64,000 nucleotides of DNA, taken from contig NC_053500.1 in the NCBI RefSeq assembly GCF_905171775.1, positions 125,320,140 to 125,384,139 on the forward strand. The letters run 5' to 3'. Position numbers and translations under genes: made by a program. The stretch comes from Rana temporaria (taxonomy: Eukaryota; Chordata; Amphibia; Anura; Ranidae). Positions 22,500 to 33,761 of the stretch are shown here, piece by piece; position 1 is the first letter of the stretch; each line of letters opens with the position of its first letter. Below the pieces are notes generated by a model, which saw only the letters and a list, made by a program, of their open reading frames with translations, was not told the DNA's origin and ran no database searches.

Positions 22500-22867
22500 T
22501 ACCTCCCAACTGTCCCTGATTTCGATGGACTGTCCCTGATTTGGAGCAATGTCCCTCTGTCCCTCATTCTCCTCATTTGTCCCTCATTTTGGTCTGATCT
22601 ATATAGATGTATATAAAATGCACTTTTTATCTATAAAAAAGTTTTTCCCGCGCTAAACCTTTCATCTGATTTCTAAACTGCTGCATTTGTAAATTCCAAA
22701 AGCCAATATAAAGAAATAGTAGTGGTAAAAAAAAGCACTTATGGGTTTAACCAATCTTATTTTTTGTACAATTCTCCTATAAGGGGGCGTGGCAAGGGGT
22801 GTGTCCTATGCCTACATACTTTTGCTGATAGGTGTCCCTCATTCCCATCTCAGAAAGTTGGGAGGTA
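22500..22867. mobile_element. TA-flanked CCTCCCAAC MITE inserted in the microsatellite
   Basis: Termini CCTCCCAACTGTCCCTGATT and AGTTGGGAGG, with TA on each side; GTATACACA repeats resume after it. A second complete copy is at 42120-42476. Target choice suggests a mariner-type element. Confidence 0.78.
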
Positions 22868-22885
22868 TGTATACATACACACAGA

Positions 22886-22924
<39 letters not shown>

Positions 22925-24015
22925 ACATACACAAAGAGCTGGACTTTATCCAGACCGGCCCACTTTAAGTTTGCAAACCAGCACAAAAACATTCTATAAA
23001 CTATGCGCAATTGTGCAAAAAAAAACATAAGTAGCATAACATAAGGAGTCCTCACTCACCTCTTTTATTATTTCACTTATTCTCCTCTGGATTTTTCTCA
23101 TCCTTCTAACATCACTGCATGAAGTGGAGGGCGAGCTGCGCAGCCGTTTCTTTGACAGGCTGTCACTGAAACCGGCCCACTGAGCCATCGGCCCACCAGG
23201 AAACTCCCTGTAGTCCCTATGGCCAGTAGATGCCTGCATACACACAAAATACACACACACACACACACACACTGAAAAGGTACTGGAGAGGCGGGGCAGC
23301 TATAATCTTGGGATTTTTTTTTAAACACAGATTTTTACATACTGTCCCTGGTTTTACTGAGGTTGGCAACCCTGATGGGGGCCCCCTAGTGGCATGGGCA
23401 TGCCCGAATGATCAGTCCACCTCTGGAACAGAACACAAGCGTCTCAGCATTTTTAAAAGTCAACAATAGCAGTCTTTTTTTAAAGTATCTAAAGCCTTTT
23501 TTTTTTTTTTTTTTGATAGAGCATGATTACAGTCCAGTCATTTTTTGGATGGAGAATGATTACAGTCCAGTCATTTCGTGTGTGCTTGTATCCCATTGGA
23601 GAGATTTCTTTTAATTTCCTGTCACAGAGACAGAATAGGAAGTGAGGAAATTCTTCTAAAGTGACAGGAAGTCCCCACAGGTCACCAGATCAGGTGTCTA
23701 CATTCATTGTTCATCACCTCCTTTTCACCTTTATAACTGTACACATTTCCTTACATTATGGGATTGCATAAGAGAAGCTGTCAGACTTGGACCTCTTAAG
23801 CTGCTGAGTGTTCAAGCTGTGTAAACAAGGAGATGGTTCACGTCTCAATGAAGAAAAAGCACATGTACCAACTTGTGTACAGAATTCCAGAATGTTTGCT
23901 TTCCTGTAAATTCGCAAAGACTTACAGCTACTTTCTGTAGTGATTATCGGTTGCAATGCACAGCATATCGCTTCTTGGAAAATTGTGGGAATATTGCAAA
24001 AGTTTGACAAACCTT
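22868..24015. other. Intron 4 DNA with CA runs
   Basis: CA microsatellites at about 22886-22920 and 23248-23272, a poly-T near 23494 and a local direct repeat (ATGATTACAGTCCAGTCATT near 23522 and 23557). No exon or classified element. Confidence 0.45.
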
Positions 24016-24582
24016 TATGCCGCGTACACACGATCATTTTTCGGCATGAAAAAAAAAACTTTGTCTTTCAGCATGTCCAAAAAACGACGCTTATCCAACT
24101 TCATCATTAAAAACGATGTTGCCCACACACCATCGTTTTTGAAAAATGATGAACAAAGCGCGGTGACGTACAACACGTACGACGGCACTCTGAAGGGGAA
24201 GTTCTATTCGCCATTGGGCTGCTTTTAGCTGATTCCGTGTTAGTAAAAGACGATTTGCGCTTTTTTTTATGTTACAGCGTGATGAATGTGCTTACTCCAT
24301 TATGAACGGTAGTTTTACCAGAACGAGCGCTCCCGTCTCATAACTCGCTTCTGGGCATGCGTGGGTTTAAAATGTCGTTTTAGCCCACACACGATCATTT
24401 TTAACACAAAAAAATACATTTTAAAAACGACTTAAAAAAATGCAGCATGTTCGAGTTTTTTTTTGTCGTTTTTCAGAAGCCGAAAAACAATGTGAAGCCC
24501 ACACACGATCATTTTAAATTACGTTTTTAAAAACTTTGTTTTTTTTCATACCGAAAAATTATCGTGTGTACGCGGCATAAGA
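24016..24582. mobile_element. Type 1 palindromic element
   Basis: Termini TGCCGCGTACACACGATCAT and the complement ending ATCGTGTGTACGCGGCATAA. Interior is rich in AAAAACGA and TCGTTTTT. Confidence 0.75.
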
Positions 24583-24699
24583 GATACACACAGTTCAGTG
24601 TGTTGGTTTGAAGAGAACCTGTGAGTACATACAAAGGGGAGCAGCCATAGCAGACTTGTTTTTTAAAAAGACCCTGGCACCAGATCATTATCCGCTTGC

Positions 24700-25040
24700 T
24701 TACCGGCACTTTCACCCCCTTCCTGACCAGACCAATTTTTAGATTTCAGAGCTGTTGCACTGTGAATGACAATTGCGCGGTCATGCAACGCTGTACTCAA
24801 ACAACATTTTTCCTTCTTTTTTTTTTTTTTTTTGGGACAGATAGAGATTTCTTTTGGTGGTATTTATTCACCACTCTTTTTTTATTTTTTGGTAAACAAA
24901 GACCACAATTTTGAGATTCTGTTATACAATTTTCTAAATAACGAATTTTTCTCTTTTATTGATGTACACTGATGAGGCTGCACTGATGGGCCCTGATGAG
25001 GCAGTGCTCAATGTGAGCCCACGCTGTAGCCGTCTTTCGG
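24700..25040. repeat. AACCACTT-type repeat copy
   Basis: CACCCCCTTCCTGACCAGAC, ATTGCGCGGTCATGCAACG and TTTCTTTTGGTGGTATTT identify the family described at 6001. Confidence 0.6.
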
Positions 25041-25511
25041 CTATAGTACGGACGGGATAAGGTTAGGGAGGAGGGAGCAACAGATGAGTGCCCTTTGCCA
25101 TCCTAGACTAAAAGAAGCACATTCCCTTTTTTTTTTTTTTCAAATATAATTTTTATTAATGCCCAACATGGGCTAAGACCAATAGGTACAAACATACATA
25201 AAGGGACAATAAAAAAAAGAAGGAACGAAGGAGGGGGGGGGGGGGGTCACGTTCTCAAAATCATCACGAGGAGGGAGGAAGAAGTCAGGGTTCATGTACA
25301 TTCCCATACAATTTTGTTGCATATCTATCGAGAAATACCCCTGTGAATCCCCATACATTTCCTTCTTTTAGGCATATTTTTTACCTTTTTTACCTGTAAA
25401 AGCCTCCTGGGTTTATACCACCAGAAGACCCTTTTCTGCTGGGCGTTGCCATGTTTGATGTGATGTCAGCAGCCTCAGATTTTGCGCTCTAGTGAGACTT
25501 TATAGAGACTC
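25041..25511. other. Intron 4 DNA, nothing recognised
   Basis: Poly-T near 25128 and poly-G near 25232; otherwise no recognisable feature. Confidence 0.4.
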
Positions 25512-25943
25512 TAATGCCCCGTACACACCATCACTTTATGTGATGAAAAAAAACGACGTTTTTAAAAACGTCACTTTAAATGACCGTGTGTGGGGGAAAA
25601 CGTTGTTTTATATCTTGTAAAAAACGACCAAAAAAAATTGAAGCATGCTTCAATTTTATGTGTCGTTTTTCAAAACGTAGTTTTTTACTTCACAGAAATT
25701 GACCGTGTGTAGCAAAAAACGTCGTTTTAAAAGACGTTTTTACACCCGCGCATGCCCAGAAGCGAGCTTCAATGGAAAAAGTGGTGAGAACGTAACCTCG
25801 CTTTGCTAGAACATTGTGAGAAAAACGATGGTGTGTAGGCAACTTCGTCTTTGAAAATTGATGTTTCAAAAACGTCGTTTTTTACTTCACAGAAAATGTT
25901 GTTTTTTTTCATCACATAAAGTGATGGTGTGTACGGGGCATTA
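25512..25943. mobile_element. Complete type 1 palindromic MITE, 432 bp
   Basis: Perfect terminal inverted repeats: TAATGCCCCGTACACACC at the left and its complement at the right. The whole element is a long imperfect hairpin built of AAAACGTCGTTTT motifs. Non-coding. Confidence 0.82.
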
Positions 25944-25961
25944 GAAAGAAAAATGTCCCAC

Positions 25962-27630
25962 CCTTGGTGTCAGTAGTAGGAATAGTGCCACCGTTGGTGT
26001 CCGTAGTAATAGTGCACATCTTGGTGTCGGCACATTGCCTCACCATTGGTGTCTGCAGAAAGAATAGTGCCTCATTGTTGGTATCAGTAGAAGTAATGGC
26101 ATCCCATCATTGGTATCAATGGAAGAAATTGTACCCCATGACTTGTTGGTGCCAATGAGAAGAATAGTGCTCCAAAATTGAGTAAATGGGAGGAATAGTG
26201 CTCCATTATGATGTCACTGGTTGAAATTGTGCTCCATTGTTGGAGTCAGTAGGAGGAATAGTGGATGAAATAGTGTCACTGGATGAAATGGTGCTTGATC
26301 ATTAGCATCAGTGGGAGGAATAGTGCTCGATTATTAGCATCGGTGGGAGGAATAGTGCTCGATCATTGGCATCGGTGGGAGGAATAGTGCTTGATCATTG
26401 GAATCGGTGGGAGGAATAGTGCTCGATAATTAGCATCAGTGGGAGGAATAGTGCTCGATCATTGGCATCGGTGGGAGGAATAGTGCTCGATCATTGGCAT
26501 CGGTGGGAGGAATAGTGCTCGATCATTGGCATCAGTGGGAGGAATAGTGCTCGATCATTAGCATCAGTGGGAGGAATAGTGCTCGATCATTAGCGTCAGT
26601 GGGAGGAATAGTGCTCGATCATTGGCATCGGTGGGAGGAATAGTGCTCGATCATTAGCATCAGTGGGAGGAATAGTGCTCGATCATTAGCATCGGTGGGA
26701 GGAATAGTGCTCGATCATTGGCATCAGTGGGAGGAATAGTGCTCGATCATTGGCATCAGTGGGAGGAATAGTGCTCGATCATTGGCATCAGTGGGAGGAA
26801 TAGTGCTCGATCATTAGCATCAGTGGGAGGAATAGTGCTCGATCATTGGCATCGGTGGGAGGAATAGTGCTTGATCATTAGCATCGGTGGGAGGAATAGT
26901 GCTCGATCATTGGCATCGGTGGGAGGAATAGTGCTCGATCATTGGCATCAGTGGGAGGAATAGTGCTCAATCATTAGCGTTGGTGGGAGGAATAGTGCTC
27001 AATCATTAGCATCAGTGGGAGGAATAGTGCTCGATCAGTGGGAGGAATAGTGCTCGATCATTGGCATCGGTGGGGGGAATAGTGCTCGATCATTGGCATC
27101 GGTGGGAGGAATAGTGTTCGATCATTGGCATCGGTGGGAGGAATAGTGCTCGATCATTGGCATCGGTGGGAGGAATAGTGCTCGATCATTGGCATCGATG
27201 GGAGGAATAGTGCTCGATCATTGGCATCGGTGGGAGGAATAGTGCTCGATCATTGGCATCGATGGGAGGAATAGTGCTCGATCATTGGCATCGATGGGAG
27301 GAATAGTGCTCGATCATTAGCGTCGGTGGGAGGAATAGTGCTCGATCATTGGCATCAGTGGGAGGAATAGTGCTCGATCATTAGCATCAGTGGGAGGAAT
27401 AGTGCTCGATCATTAGCGTCAGTGGGAGGAATAGTGCGCGATCATTGGCATCGGTGGGTGGAATAGTGCTCGATCATTAGCGTCAGTGGGAGGAATAGTG
27501 CGCGATCATTGGCATCGGTGGGTGGAATAGTGCTCGATCATTGGCATCGGTGGGAGGAATAGTGCTCGATCATTAGCGTCGGTGGGAGGAATAGTGCTCG
27601 GTCATTAGCGTCAGTGGGAGGAATAATTCC
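25962..27630. repeat. 32-bp minisatellite (GTGGGAGGAATAGTGC), about 40 regular units plus a degenerate lead-in
   Basis: Regular units from about 26290 contain GATCATTGGCATCGGTGGGA and GGAATAGTGCTC. Variation is confined to a few positions (TTGG/TTAG, ATCG/ATCA, GTCG/GTCA). The 25962-26290 section holds older, diverged units. The same unit appears at 34436-35085 and, reversed, at 50705-52255. Confidence 0.92.
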
Positions 27631-28776
27631 CCATGGGCCGGTTAAGGGCATGCAAAGGGCCGCATCCATCCTGCATACTTGTTCAGATCAGGCATGCACT
27701 AGTTAGTGAGGCCAGGATCAGGACGACAGCCTGCAAACATATATCTTTTAATAGCAAGTCAGCAGCGGCAGGTCCAATATCTGTTCTCACAGATTCACTT
27801 TAAACATTACAATCTCATCCATAGAGTCATGCAGGGTAGAGTTTCAGTCTAATTAAAAAGCAAGATATTGCTTTAGAACAAGGAACTCACGATGTTTAAC
27901 TACTGGGGGGCAAATTATACTGTCGCAGTAACTAGCCCCTAGTGGATTCTCCAGAACAATACATGAAAGGATTTCAGAGAAAGAAAACAGGAAGTTCCGC
28001 TCTCGGCAATGCACTGGGTGTCTTGGGACAGGAAGTCAAAGGAAATCTTCCAACAGGGCCACCCACTGCAATAAAAAACCTGACTGAGATTCCTACCCTT
28101 GTGCATTCTATAAAAATGAAAGAAAAATTACTGTATTTTGTATTTAATAGAAGTACACTTGTATATATATCTTGTAAATAAAGAATATCTTATTTTAACC
28201 CTTCTATATCCTTTACTACAGACTTTGGATTAGGCTGCAGGGAGACGGCTTCTCCATTGAGGCCTACGGAGAAAAGCCATGTGGTGGGGTCCATTAGCTT
28301 GAGAAGGTCACTGAAAAACAGCCATAGTCGTCATAGACAGTGGCAAACACATGGATAATCTGAAGTCTGTAATAGAGGAGGATGTAGTAGAGAGGAAGGG
28401 CAAAGAGAGGACTGGTGAAATGTTATAAAATATGGTTATGCGTTCAATTAAGTAAAATTATATTTTGCTACAATGGGCTGCTGCAGAAAGTTTATTTTAA
28501 TATAATGGATACAAAGTGCAGTTTAAAAGGAATCTGTCCAGACTGAAATGGAAGCCGCTATTGCTGAGATAATCAGGGGGTCAGAGGTCACCTAAAGATT
28601 CTGAACCTTGCACACTGTCTCCTATCTTCAAAGAGTACGGTGGGTGAAGTAGGGTCATACGTAAGCTTGTACAGCTATGAGAACAAATAATTGTATAAAC
28701 CATGGATGTCCACAGGTAGGGGCTAGGGGGGCAAGCGCCCCCCCCCCCCCGGAATCAGGGATCAGCAAGGTGTCCG
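27631..28776. other. Intron 4 DNA, nothing recognised except poly-C
   Basis: Begins with CCCCATGGGCCGGTTAAGGG, the usual terminus next to the 32-bp array. A poly-C lies at 28738-28750. No exon seen. Confidence 0.4.
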
Positions 28777-29318
28777 CCATAGGCGTGCGCACAGGTTGTG
28801 CCCAGGCACGTACACCCTGATCACCAGAGCGCAGAGTGTCGGGTGCTGGAACGCTCTCCATGTACCAGCACCCAGCACAGGAAGGAAGATTGCAATGTGG
28901 GCGGCAGCCGGCAGGGCTTTTCATTATCTGATGTTAAGACAGCACTGGTCTCTAGCATCAGGAGTCAGCACACACAAAACTCTTCCTGCTCTCCCAGCTC
29001 TGCATATACCACAGAGGAAGGGCGGGTTATCCACAGCCCCTCAAGCCTGCAGCGTGCATCAACAGGAGCCTGACCTGCCACTGAGTTCTAGGCAATTCTC
29101 TTCTGTGGGGGGAAGAGAGCTCTGTGGGGGGATTGGGTATGCATACTGGTATAGCACACGCTTGGATTCTGCACCCTGTACATAGCATACGCTTGGAATC
29201 TGCACCCTGAACATAGCACACGCTGGGATTCTGCACGACATTTTTAAAAGGGGGCGGAGCATGGGTAACCTTAAAATGATGCCCCACCCCCCCCTGAAAA
29301 AATTCTGCGGACGCCTAT
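28777..29318. mobile_element. CATAGGCGTGCGCACAGG element (hAT-like termini)
   Basis: Ends CATAGGCGTGCGCACAGG and the complement of CATAGGCGTCCGCAGAA. Similar termini occur at 19765-20527 and 47405-47839. I could not see a matching 8-bp duplication here. An internal triplication of CATAGCACACGCTTGGATTC-like blocks lies at 29150-29235. Confidence 0.6.
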
Positions 29319-29488
29319 GGTATAAACCCAATTGTGACTGGTTCTCTTTAAAGGGTAACTGCAGTTTCAGAATAAAGGCACACTTGCATAGGTTCTGCTG
29401 TGCCTGCCCTGATCTTGCCATATATAATGCATTCAGGGTGCTATTAACTTTTATTGTTAATGGAAGGAATTTTTATTTTTTTCTCCAG

Positions 29489-29617
29489 TTTGAAGATGGA
29501 ATCCTGGAAATCTGTTTCACATTGTTAGACTCCAACCCCAGGTACCAGAAAGACCCCATCAAGGACTGTTCCCGGAGGAATAATCCAGTTTACATCAGTC
29601 GTGTCGTCAGTGCAATG
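29489..29617 (+). CDS. TGM2: TGM2-like exon 5: catalytic core, first segment
   Basis: This 129-nt phase-0 exon encodes FEDGILEICFTLLDSNPRY through SRVVSAM, equal to human TG2 185-227. The acceptor is TTCTCCAG and the donor is ATG/GTGAGT. FEDGIL and DCSRRNNPVYISRVVSA are core motifs shared across vertebrate transglutaminases. Length is identical to human. It follows the 11.4-kb intron 4 and precedes a short 745-bp intron that carries a long AT microsatellite. Confidence 0.95.
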
Positions 29618-29748
29618 GTGAGTATCAGATATTTTGTAAAGAGAAGATTTGGTATATTTTTATATTTTAAGTGTGCTACTTTTACATACTATAATTGTGA
29701 CATTTTACATTGCATGTCATACATATGAAACCATAGACCATAAAAAAA

Positions 29749-29799
29749 ATTATATATATATATATATATATTTAACTTTTTTTTTCTTATTTATACTTA

Positions 29800-29866
<67 letters not shown>
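29749..29866. repeat. (AT)n microsatellite in intron 5
   Basis: Two TA runs separated by a T-rich stretch, the second about 60 bases long. They lie 130-250 bases after exon 5. Confidence 0.9.
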
Positions 29867-29869
<3 letters not shown>

Positions 29870-30362
29870 TGTCATCTCCTAATAAGGAGTGCACGGGCAC
29901 CGCCCCCCCCCCCCCCTATCCATGCATCTGGCCCCTAATCTACATGCTTGACCATGCATTCCAATAGGCTTTTTTTTTTTTAAGCACAGAGGCTCTAATG
30001 GGCTTCAAAATAGGGTGGGCTCGGGGTGCGCTCTGAGCCCACCCAATTGTGTGACACTAGCAAATGAATATTCGCTATTGTCACACTGATTCTCCTCCTG
30101 ACCAATCAGGAAGTGGGTTTGAGACCCGTTTCCCGATTTGGCCAAAACGCTGGCTGGCAGGAGGAGACGCAGGGGAAACCGGTTGCTTATAGGGAAGCCA
30201 GGGACTGTAGGTTGGGCTTCAGTTAGCTGTTACAATCAACATAAAATTCTTGGAGAATTATAATCCACTGGCTCTCATAATAGGATCTCATTATGTTGTA
30301 GCTCTTATAGGACAAACGCCTAGCATGGTGACACCTTCTAAGATTTGCTCATGATCCTACAG
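29867..30362. other. Rest of intron 5
   Basis: Poly-C at 29904-29916 and otherwise unremarkable sequence leading to the exon 6 acceptor. Confidence 0.5.
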
Positions 30363-30540
30363 GTGAATTGTAATGATGACGGCGGAGTCCTGTATGGTCG
30401 CTGGGACAACATTTACAATGATGGTATCAATCCCAACTCATGGATTGGCAGTGTGGATGTCATGCGGCGCTGGAAGAAGTACGGATGCCAGCCAGTGCGA
30501 TATGGGCAGTGCTGGGTCTTTGCTGCAGTGGCCTGTTCAG
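30363..30540 (+). CDS. TGM2: TGM2-like exon 6: active-site cysteine exon
   Basis: This 178-nt exon (phase 0 to 1) equals human TG2 228-286 plus one base. It contains the nucleophile in YGQCWVFAAVACS (Cys277 in human), the transition-state Trp241 in YGRWDNIYNDG, and the calcium-site cluster VNCNDD (Asn229, Asp232 and Asp233 equivalents). The Cys in VNCNDD corresponds to Cys230, the redox trigger characteristic of TG2. SWIGSVDVMRRWKKYGC is the conserved helix before the active site. The acceptor is CTACAG and the donor is G/GTATGT. Everything needed for transamidation chemistry is present, so the gene does not look like a pseudogene. Confidence 0.96.
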
Positions 30541-30581
30541 GTATGTTGAGAGAAATAAGTCAATAAAGCTTGATGCATTTG

Positions 30582-30750
30582 TAGCACTACCCCCGGAGGA
30601 GCTGCTGGTTGTTTCGGGCGGCACATTTACCTCATGGCTCCCCTGAATTCCTAGGGGTGAATGATGCGTATTGCATTTGATAGAAGTAAAGGAATGTCTA
30701 CGACAGGTGCTCTTTGCTGTGCTCTTTATTACCCAGCCGGGTAAAAACAT
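30582..30750. repeat. Truncated TGTAGCACTACCCCC element
   Basis: Starts TGTAGCACTACCCCCGGAGG like the element at 6605 and stops where a type 2 repeat begins. Confidence 0.6.
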
Positions 30751-31305
30751 TGGGGTAGATTCAGGAAGCAATTACGCCTGCGTATCCATAGATACGCAGC
30801 GTAATTGCTAAGTAGCGCCGGCGTATCGACTTTCTGTATTCAGAAAGCTCGATACGCCGACTGTAGCCTAAGATATGACTGGCATAAGGCTCTTATGCCG
30901 TCGTATCTTAGGCTGCATTCTGACGCTGGCCGCTAGATGGCGTTCCCGTAGTTGTCAGCGTAGAGTATGCAAATTGCATACTCGCGCCGATTCACAAACG
31001 TACGCGCGCCCGGCGGTCGTGTTTTACGTCGTTTGCGTTCGTCGCTTTCGTCGTAAGGCTGCTCCTGCTATTAGGAGGCGCAGCCAATGGTAAGTATGGA
31101 CGTCGTTCCCGCGTCGCGTTTTTCTAAATTGACGTTGTTTGCGTAAGTGGATCGTGAATGGCGCTGGACGACATTTAAGTTCACGTCGAAGCAAATGACG
31201 TCCTTGCGACGTCATTTACCGCAATGCACGTCGGGAAATTTTCCCGACGGAGCATGCGCAGTACGTTCGGCGCGGGAACGCGCCTCATTTAAATGATCCA
31301 CGCCC
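30751..31305. repeat. Type 2 palindromic element, right end missing
   Basis: Opens GGGGTAGATTCAGGAAGC and contains GGCCGCTAGATGGCG, GACGTCATTTACCGC and GGAGCATGCGCAG. Joined directly to the 31311 array. Confidence 0.7.
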
Positions 31306-31310
31306 CCATG

Positions 31311-31565
31311 AGTGCCCATCTGTGCTGCCTATGAGTGCCCAGTGCTGCCCATCAGTGTCGCCTATGTGTGCCCATCAGTGTCGCCTATGTGTGCCCATCA
31401 GTGCCGCCTATGTGTGCCCATCAGTGCCGCCTATGTGTGCCCATCAGTGCCGCATACCAGCGCCGCCAATCAGTGCCACCTCATCTGTGCCCGTCAGTAC
31501 TACCTCATCGATGTCCATCAGTGCCATCTCATCGGTGCCCATCAGTGTCGCCATATCAGTGCCCG
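31311..31565. repeat. About 24-bp minisatellite (GTGCCCATCAGTGCCGCC)
   Basis: Roughly ten units of GTGCCCATCAGTGCCGCCTA and variants. It lies at the end of a reverse AACCACTT repeat and reads open in three frames only because the unit length allows it. Confidence 0.85.
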
Positions 31566-31858
31566 TAATTGAAAGAGAAAACTTACTTATTTACAAAAAA
31601 ATTTACACAAAAAAATAAAAACTTAATTTTTTTTCAACATTTTCAGTCTTTTTTTAGTTGTTGCGCAAAAAAAAAAAATCGCAGAGGTGATCAAATACCA
31701 CCAAAAGAAAGCTCTATTTGTGGGGAAAAAAGGACGCCAATTTTGTTTGGGTACAGTGTAGCATGACCGCGCAATTGCCATTCAAAGTGCGACAGTGCTG
31801 AAAGCTGAAAATCGGCTTGGGCGGGAAGGTGCGTAAGTGCCTGGTATGGAAGTGGTTA
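31566..31858 (-). repeat. AACCACTT-type repeat, reverse orientation
   Basis: Contains ATCAAATACCACCAAAAGAA and GTGTAGCATGACCGCGCAA, and ends GGTATGGAAGTGGTTA. The following 31861-31950 is a type 1 terminus (CGTGTGTACGCGGCATAA). Confidence 0.65.
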
Positions 31859-32031
31859 AAATGAAGTTTGAAAAACTTTGTTTTTTTTTCGTGAGAAAAA
31901 ATTACGTTTTTTTTTCATCACAAAAAACGAGCGTGTGTACGCGGCATAAGTTATGATGCCCGTGTACAAGGGGCATTATAGATCCCATTTTGAGTATCCT
32001 TGATGGTTTATGTTGCATTTTCTTGTCTCAG

Positions 32032-32167
32032 TCCTTAGGTGCCTGGGCATCCCATGTCGCGTTATCACCAACTATTACTCTGCCCATGATACAAACAGCA
32101 ATTTGTTGATTGAACAGTATCTAGACTACCAAGGGAATAAACAGAAGGACCAAAAAGACATGATCTG
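32032..32167 (+). CDS. TGM2: TGM2-like exon 7: core with calcium loop
   Basis: This 136-nt exon (phase 1 to 2) encodes VLRCLGIPCRVITNYYSAHD followed by TNSNLLIEQY, equivalent to human TG2 287-332. The acceptor is TTGTCTCAG and the donor is CTG/GTAAGA. The SAHD-x-NSNL loop carries the Asp306, Asn308 and Asn310 calcium ligands of human TG2. All three are kept. The exon codes for exactly as many residues as the human one; variation is confined to the loop YLDYQGNKQKDQKD before MIW. Confidence 0.95.
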
Positions 32168-32544
32168 GTAAGAACATTTTAGAATTAGGGCTAAGTTACA
32201 CAGGAGTCACCTCATTAGGCTGTCGCGGAAAAGGAGATTTTAATGGCTCAATCGTGCTACTAAAGTCACTAATGATCAATTACCAGGAGTAGCATGTAAT
32301 CAGGATGGAACCTCTAATCAGACGGAACAAATTGCACCCTGTGGAGTAAGGTACACAAATAGCATGTTGCAAGTCGTGGCGATCGATATCGCATGACCAC
32401 ACAATGCATCAGTTGCATGTGATTGATCGCCACGTGATACAGTATCCTAGTTGTGTAGCTTACTTCCTGACTTTGTGTGCTGTTTAGTTTCTTGGAATAA
32501 AGTCAGCACTTTTTAAGAATTGAAAACACCTTTGATGCCCTTTC
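32168..32544. other. Intron 7, 5' part, nothing recognised
   Basis: A short palindrome near 32375-32440 (CGTGGCGATCGAT and ATCGATCGCCACG-like). No exon or large repeat. Confidence 0.45.
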
Positions 32545-33631
32545 CAGAGTTGCCAACCGTCTGTATTTACGGACAGTTCGTAAAAACGGGCACTTTTTTC
32601 CCCCGTTTGTAAATGTCCGTGGTTGCGGAAATGTGCCAGTAAAAATAGCTGAGATCGGTTCGGCTTGGAACTGCGCATGGAGATTGGAGGCAGGGGGTGA
32701 TGGTGGCTGCGGTGGAACCGCAGAGGGGGATGGAGGCAGGGGGTGTTAGCGGCACCGCAGAGGGGGATGGTGGCACCGCAGAGGGTGGGGGATGGAGGCA
32801 GGGGGTGATTGGAGGCAGGGGGTGATTGGAGGCAGGGGGTGTTAGTGGCACCGCAGAGGGGGATGAAGGCAGGGGGTGATTGGAGGCAGGGGGTGATTGG
32901 AGGCAGGGGGTGATTGGAGGCAGATGGAGATTGGAGGCAGGGGGAGATTGGAGGTAGATGGAGTTTGGAGGCAGAGGGAGATTGGAGGCAGGGGGTGTTA
33001 GTGGCACCGCAGAGGGGGATGAAGGCAGGGGGTGATTGGAGGCAGATGGAGATTGGAGGCAGGGGGAGATTGGAGGTAGATGGAGATTGGAGGTAGATGG
33101 AGTTTGGAGGCAGAGGGAGATTGGAGGCAGGGGGTGATTGGAGGCAGATGGAGACTGGAGGCAGGGGGAGATTGGAGGCAGGGGGTGATTGGAGGCAGAT
33201 GGAGATTGGAGGCAGATGGAGATTGGAGGCAGATGGAGATTGGAGGCAGATGGAGATTGGTGGCAGATGGAGATTGGAGACAGGGGGAGATTGGAGGCAG
33301 GGGGAGATTGTGGCACCGCAGAGGGGGGGTGAAGGCAGGGGGTGTTGGTGGCAGTTGGGGATGGAGGCAGGGGGTGATGTGACTAAATAATTTGCCCTTA
33401 TTATATCGAAAATAACAAAAATATGTTTTTTTACCTTAATATGTACCGTAAATCACATTGCTATTTGCCTATTGTACTTGTTTGTAGCCTAAATACTGAA
33501 ATTTGCACCTAAAAATGTAATTTGGTATCTTTTGTGAAATGCCAGTAAAAACGTGGCTGCACCAGTAAATTGCACCAGTAAATTTTGGGTGTCGTGCCAG
33601 TAAATTTCAATCTGGTAGGTTGGCAACAATG
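32545..33631. mobile_element. VNTR-bearing hAT-like element ending 26 bp before exon 8
   Basis: Ends CAGAGTTGCCAACC and GGTTGGCAACAATG are inverted repeats. Flanks GCCCTTTC (32537-32544) and TCCCTTTC (33632-33639) match in 7 of 8 bases, a hAT-sized duplication. About 700 bp of its interior is a G-rich minisatellite. Non-coding; it fills most of intron 7. Confidence 0.72.
32680..33380. repeat. G-rich 17-bp minisatellite (GATTGGAGGCAGGGGGT)
   Basis: About 40 units built from GGAGGCAGGGGGTGATT and GGAGGCAGATGGAGATT, with interspersed GTGGCACCGCAGAGGGGGAT. The + strand has dense runs of 3-7 G and could form quadruplexes in the pre-mRNA. Long open frames in it are artefacts. Confidence 0.9.
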
Positions 33632-33657
33632 TCCCTTTCATCTCCCTCACGTTGCAG

Positions 33658-33761
33658 GAACTACCACTGTTGGGTTGAAGCTTGGATGACCCGTCCAGAT
33701 CTTGGAGAAGCATACAACGGATGGCAGGTGGTAGATCCAACTCCACAAGAAAAGAGCGCAG
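33658..33761 (+). CDS. TGM2: TGM2-like exon 8: catalytic His and Asp
   Basis: This 104-nt exon (phase 2 to 1) completes MIW and encodes NYHCWVEAWMTRPDL through VVDPTPQEKSA. NYHCW holds the catalytic His335 equivalent and VVDPTPQ the Asp358 equivalent, which completes the Cys-His-Asp triad together with exon 6. The acceptor is CACGTTGCAG and the donor is GCAG/GTGAGG. The 3' splice region is unusual because a VNTR-bearing hAT-like element ends just 26 bases upstream, so much of the polypyrimidine tract is the duplicated target site plus a short native remnant. Confidence 0.96.

Noticed and set aside
21502..22616. Several open frames of 140-313 codons with Cys-Val-Tyr or His-Thr repeats
   Set aside because: Pure translation of the GTAT/CACA microsatellite, open on both strands.
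26290..27630. Regular 32-bp repeats considered as a CRISPR array
   Set aside because: Units are contiguous with no unique spacers, there are no cas genes, and the context is vertebrate. It is a minisatellite.
28777..29318. 8-bp target duplication for the CATAGG element
   Set aside because: Flanks GTGTCCGC and GTATAAAC do not match; only the termini support the call.
32567..33316. Minus-strand proline/serine-rich frame of 249 codons
   Set aside because: Lies wholly in the G-rich minisatellite; no homology or start support.
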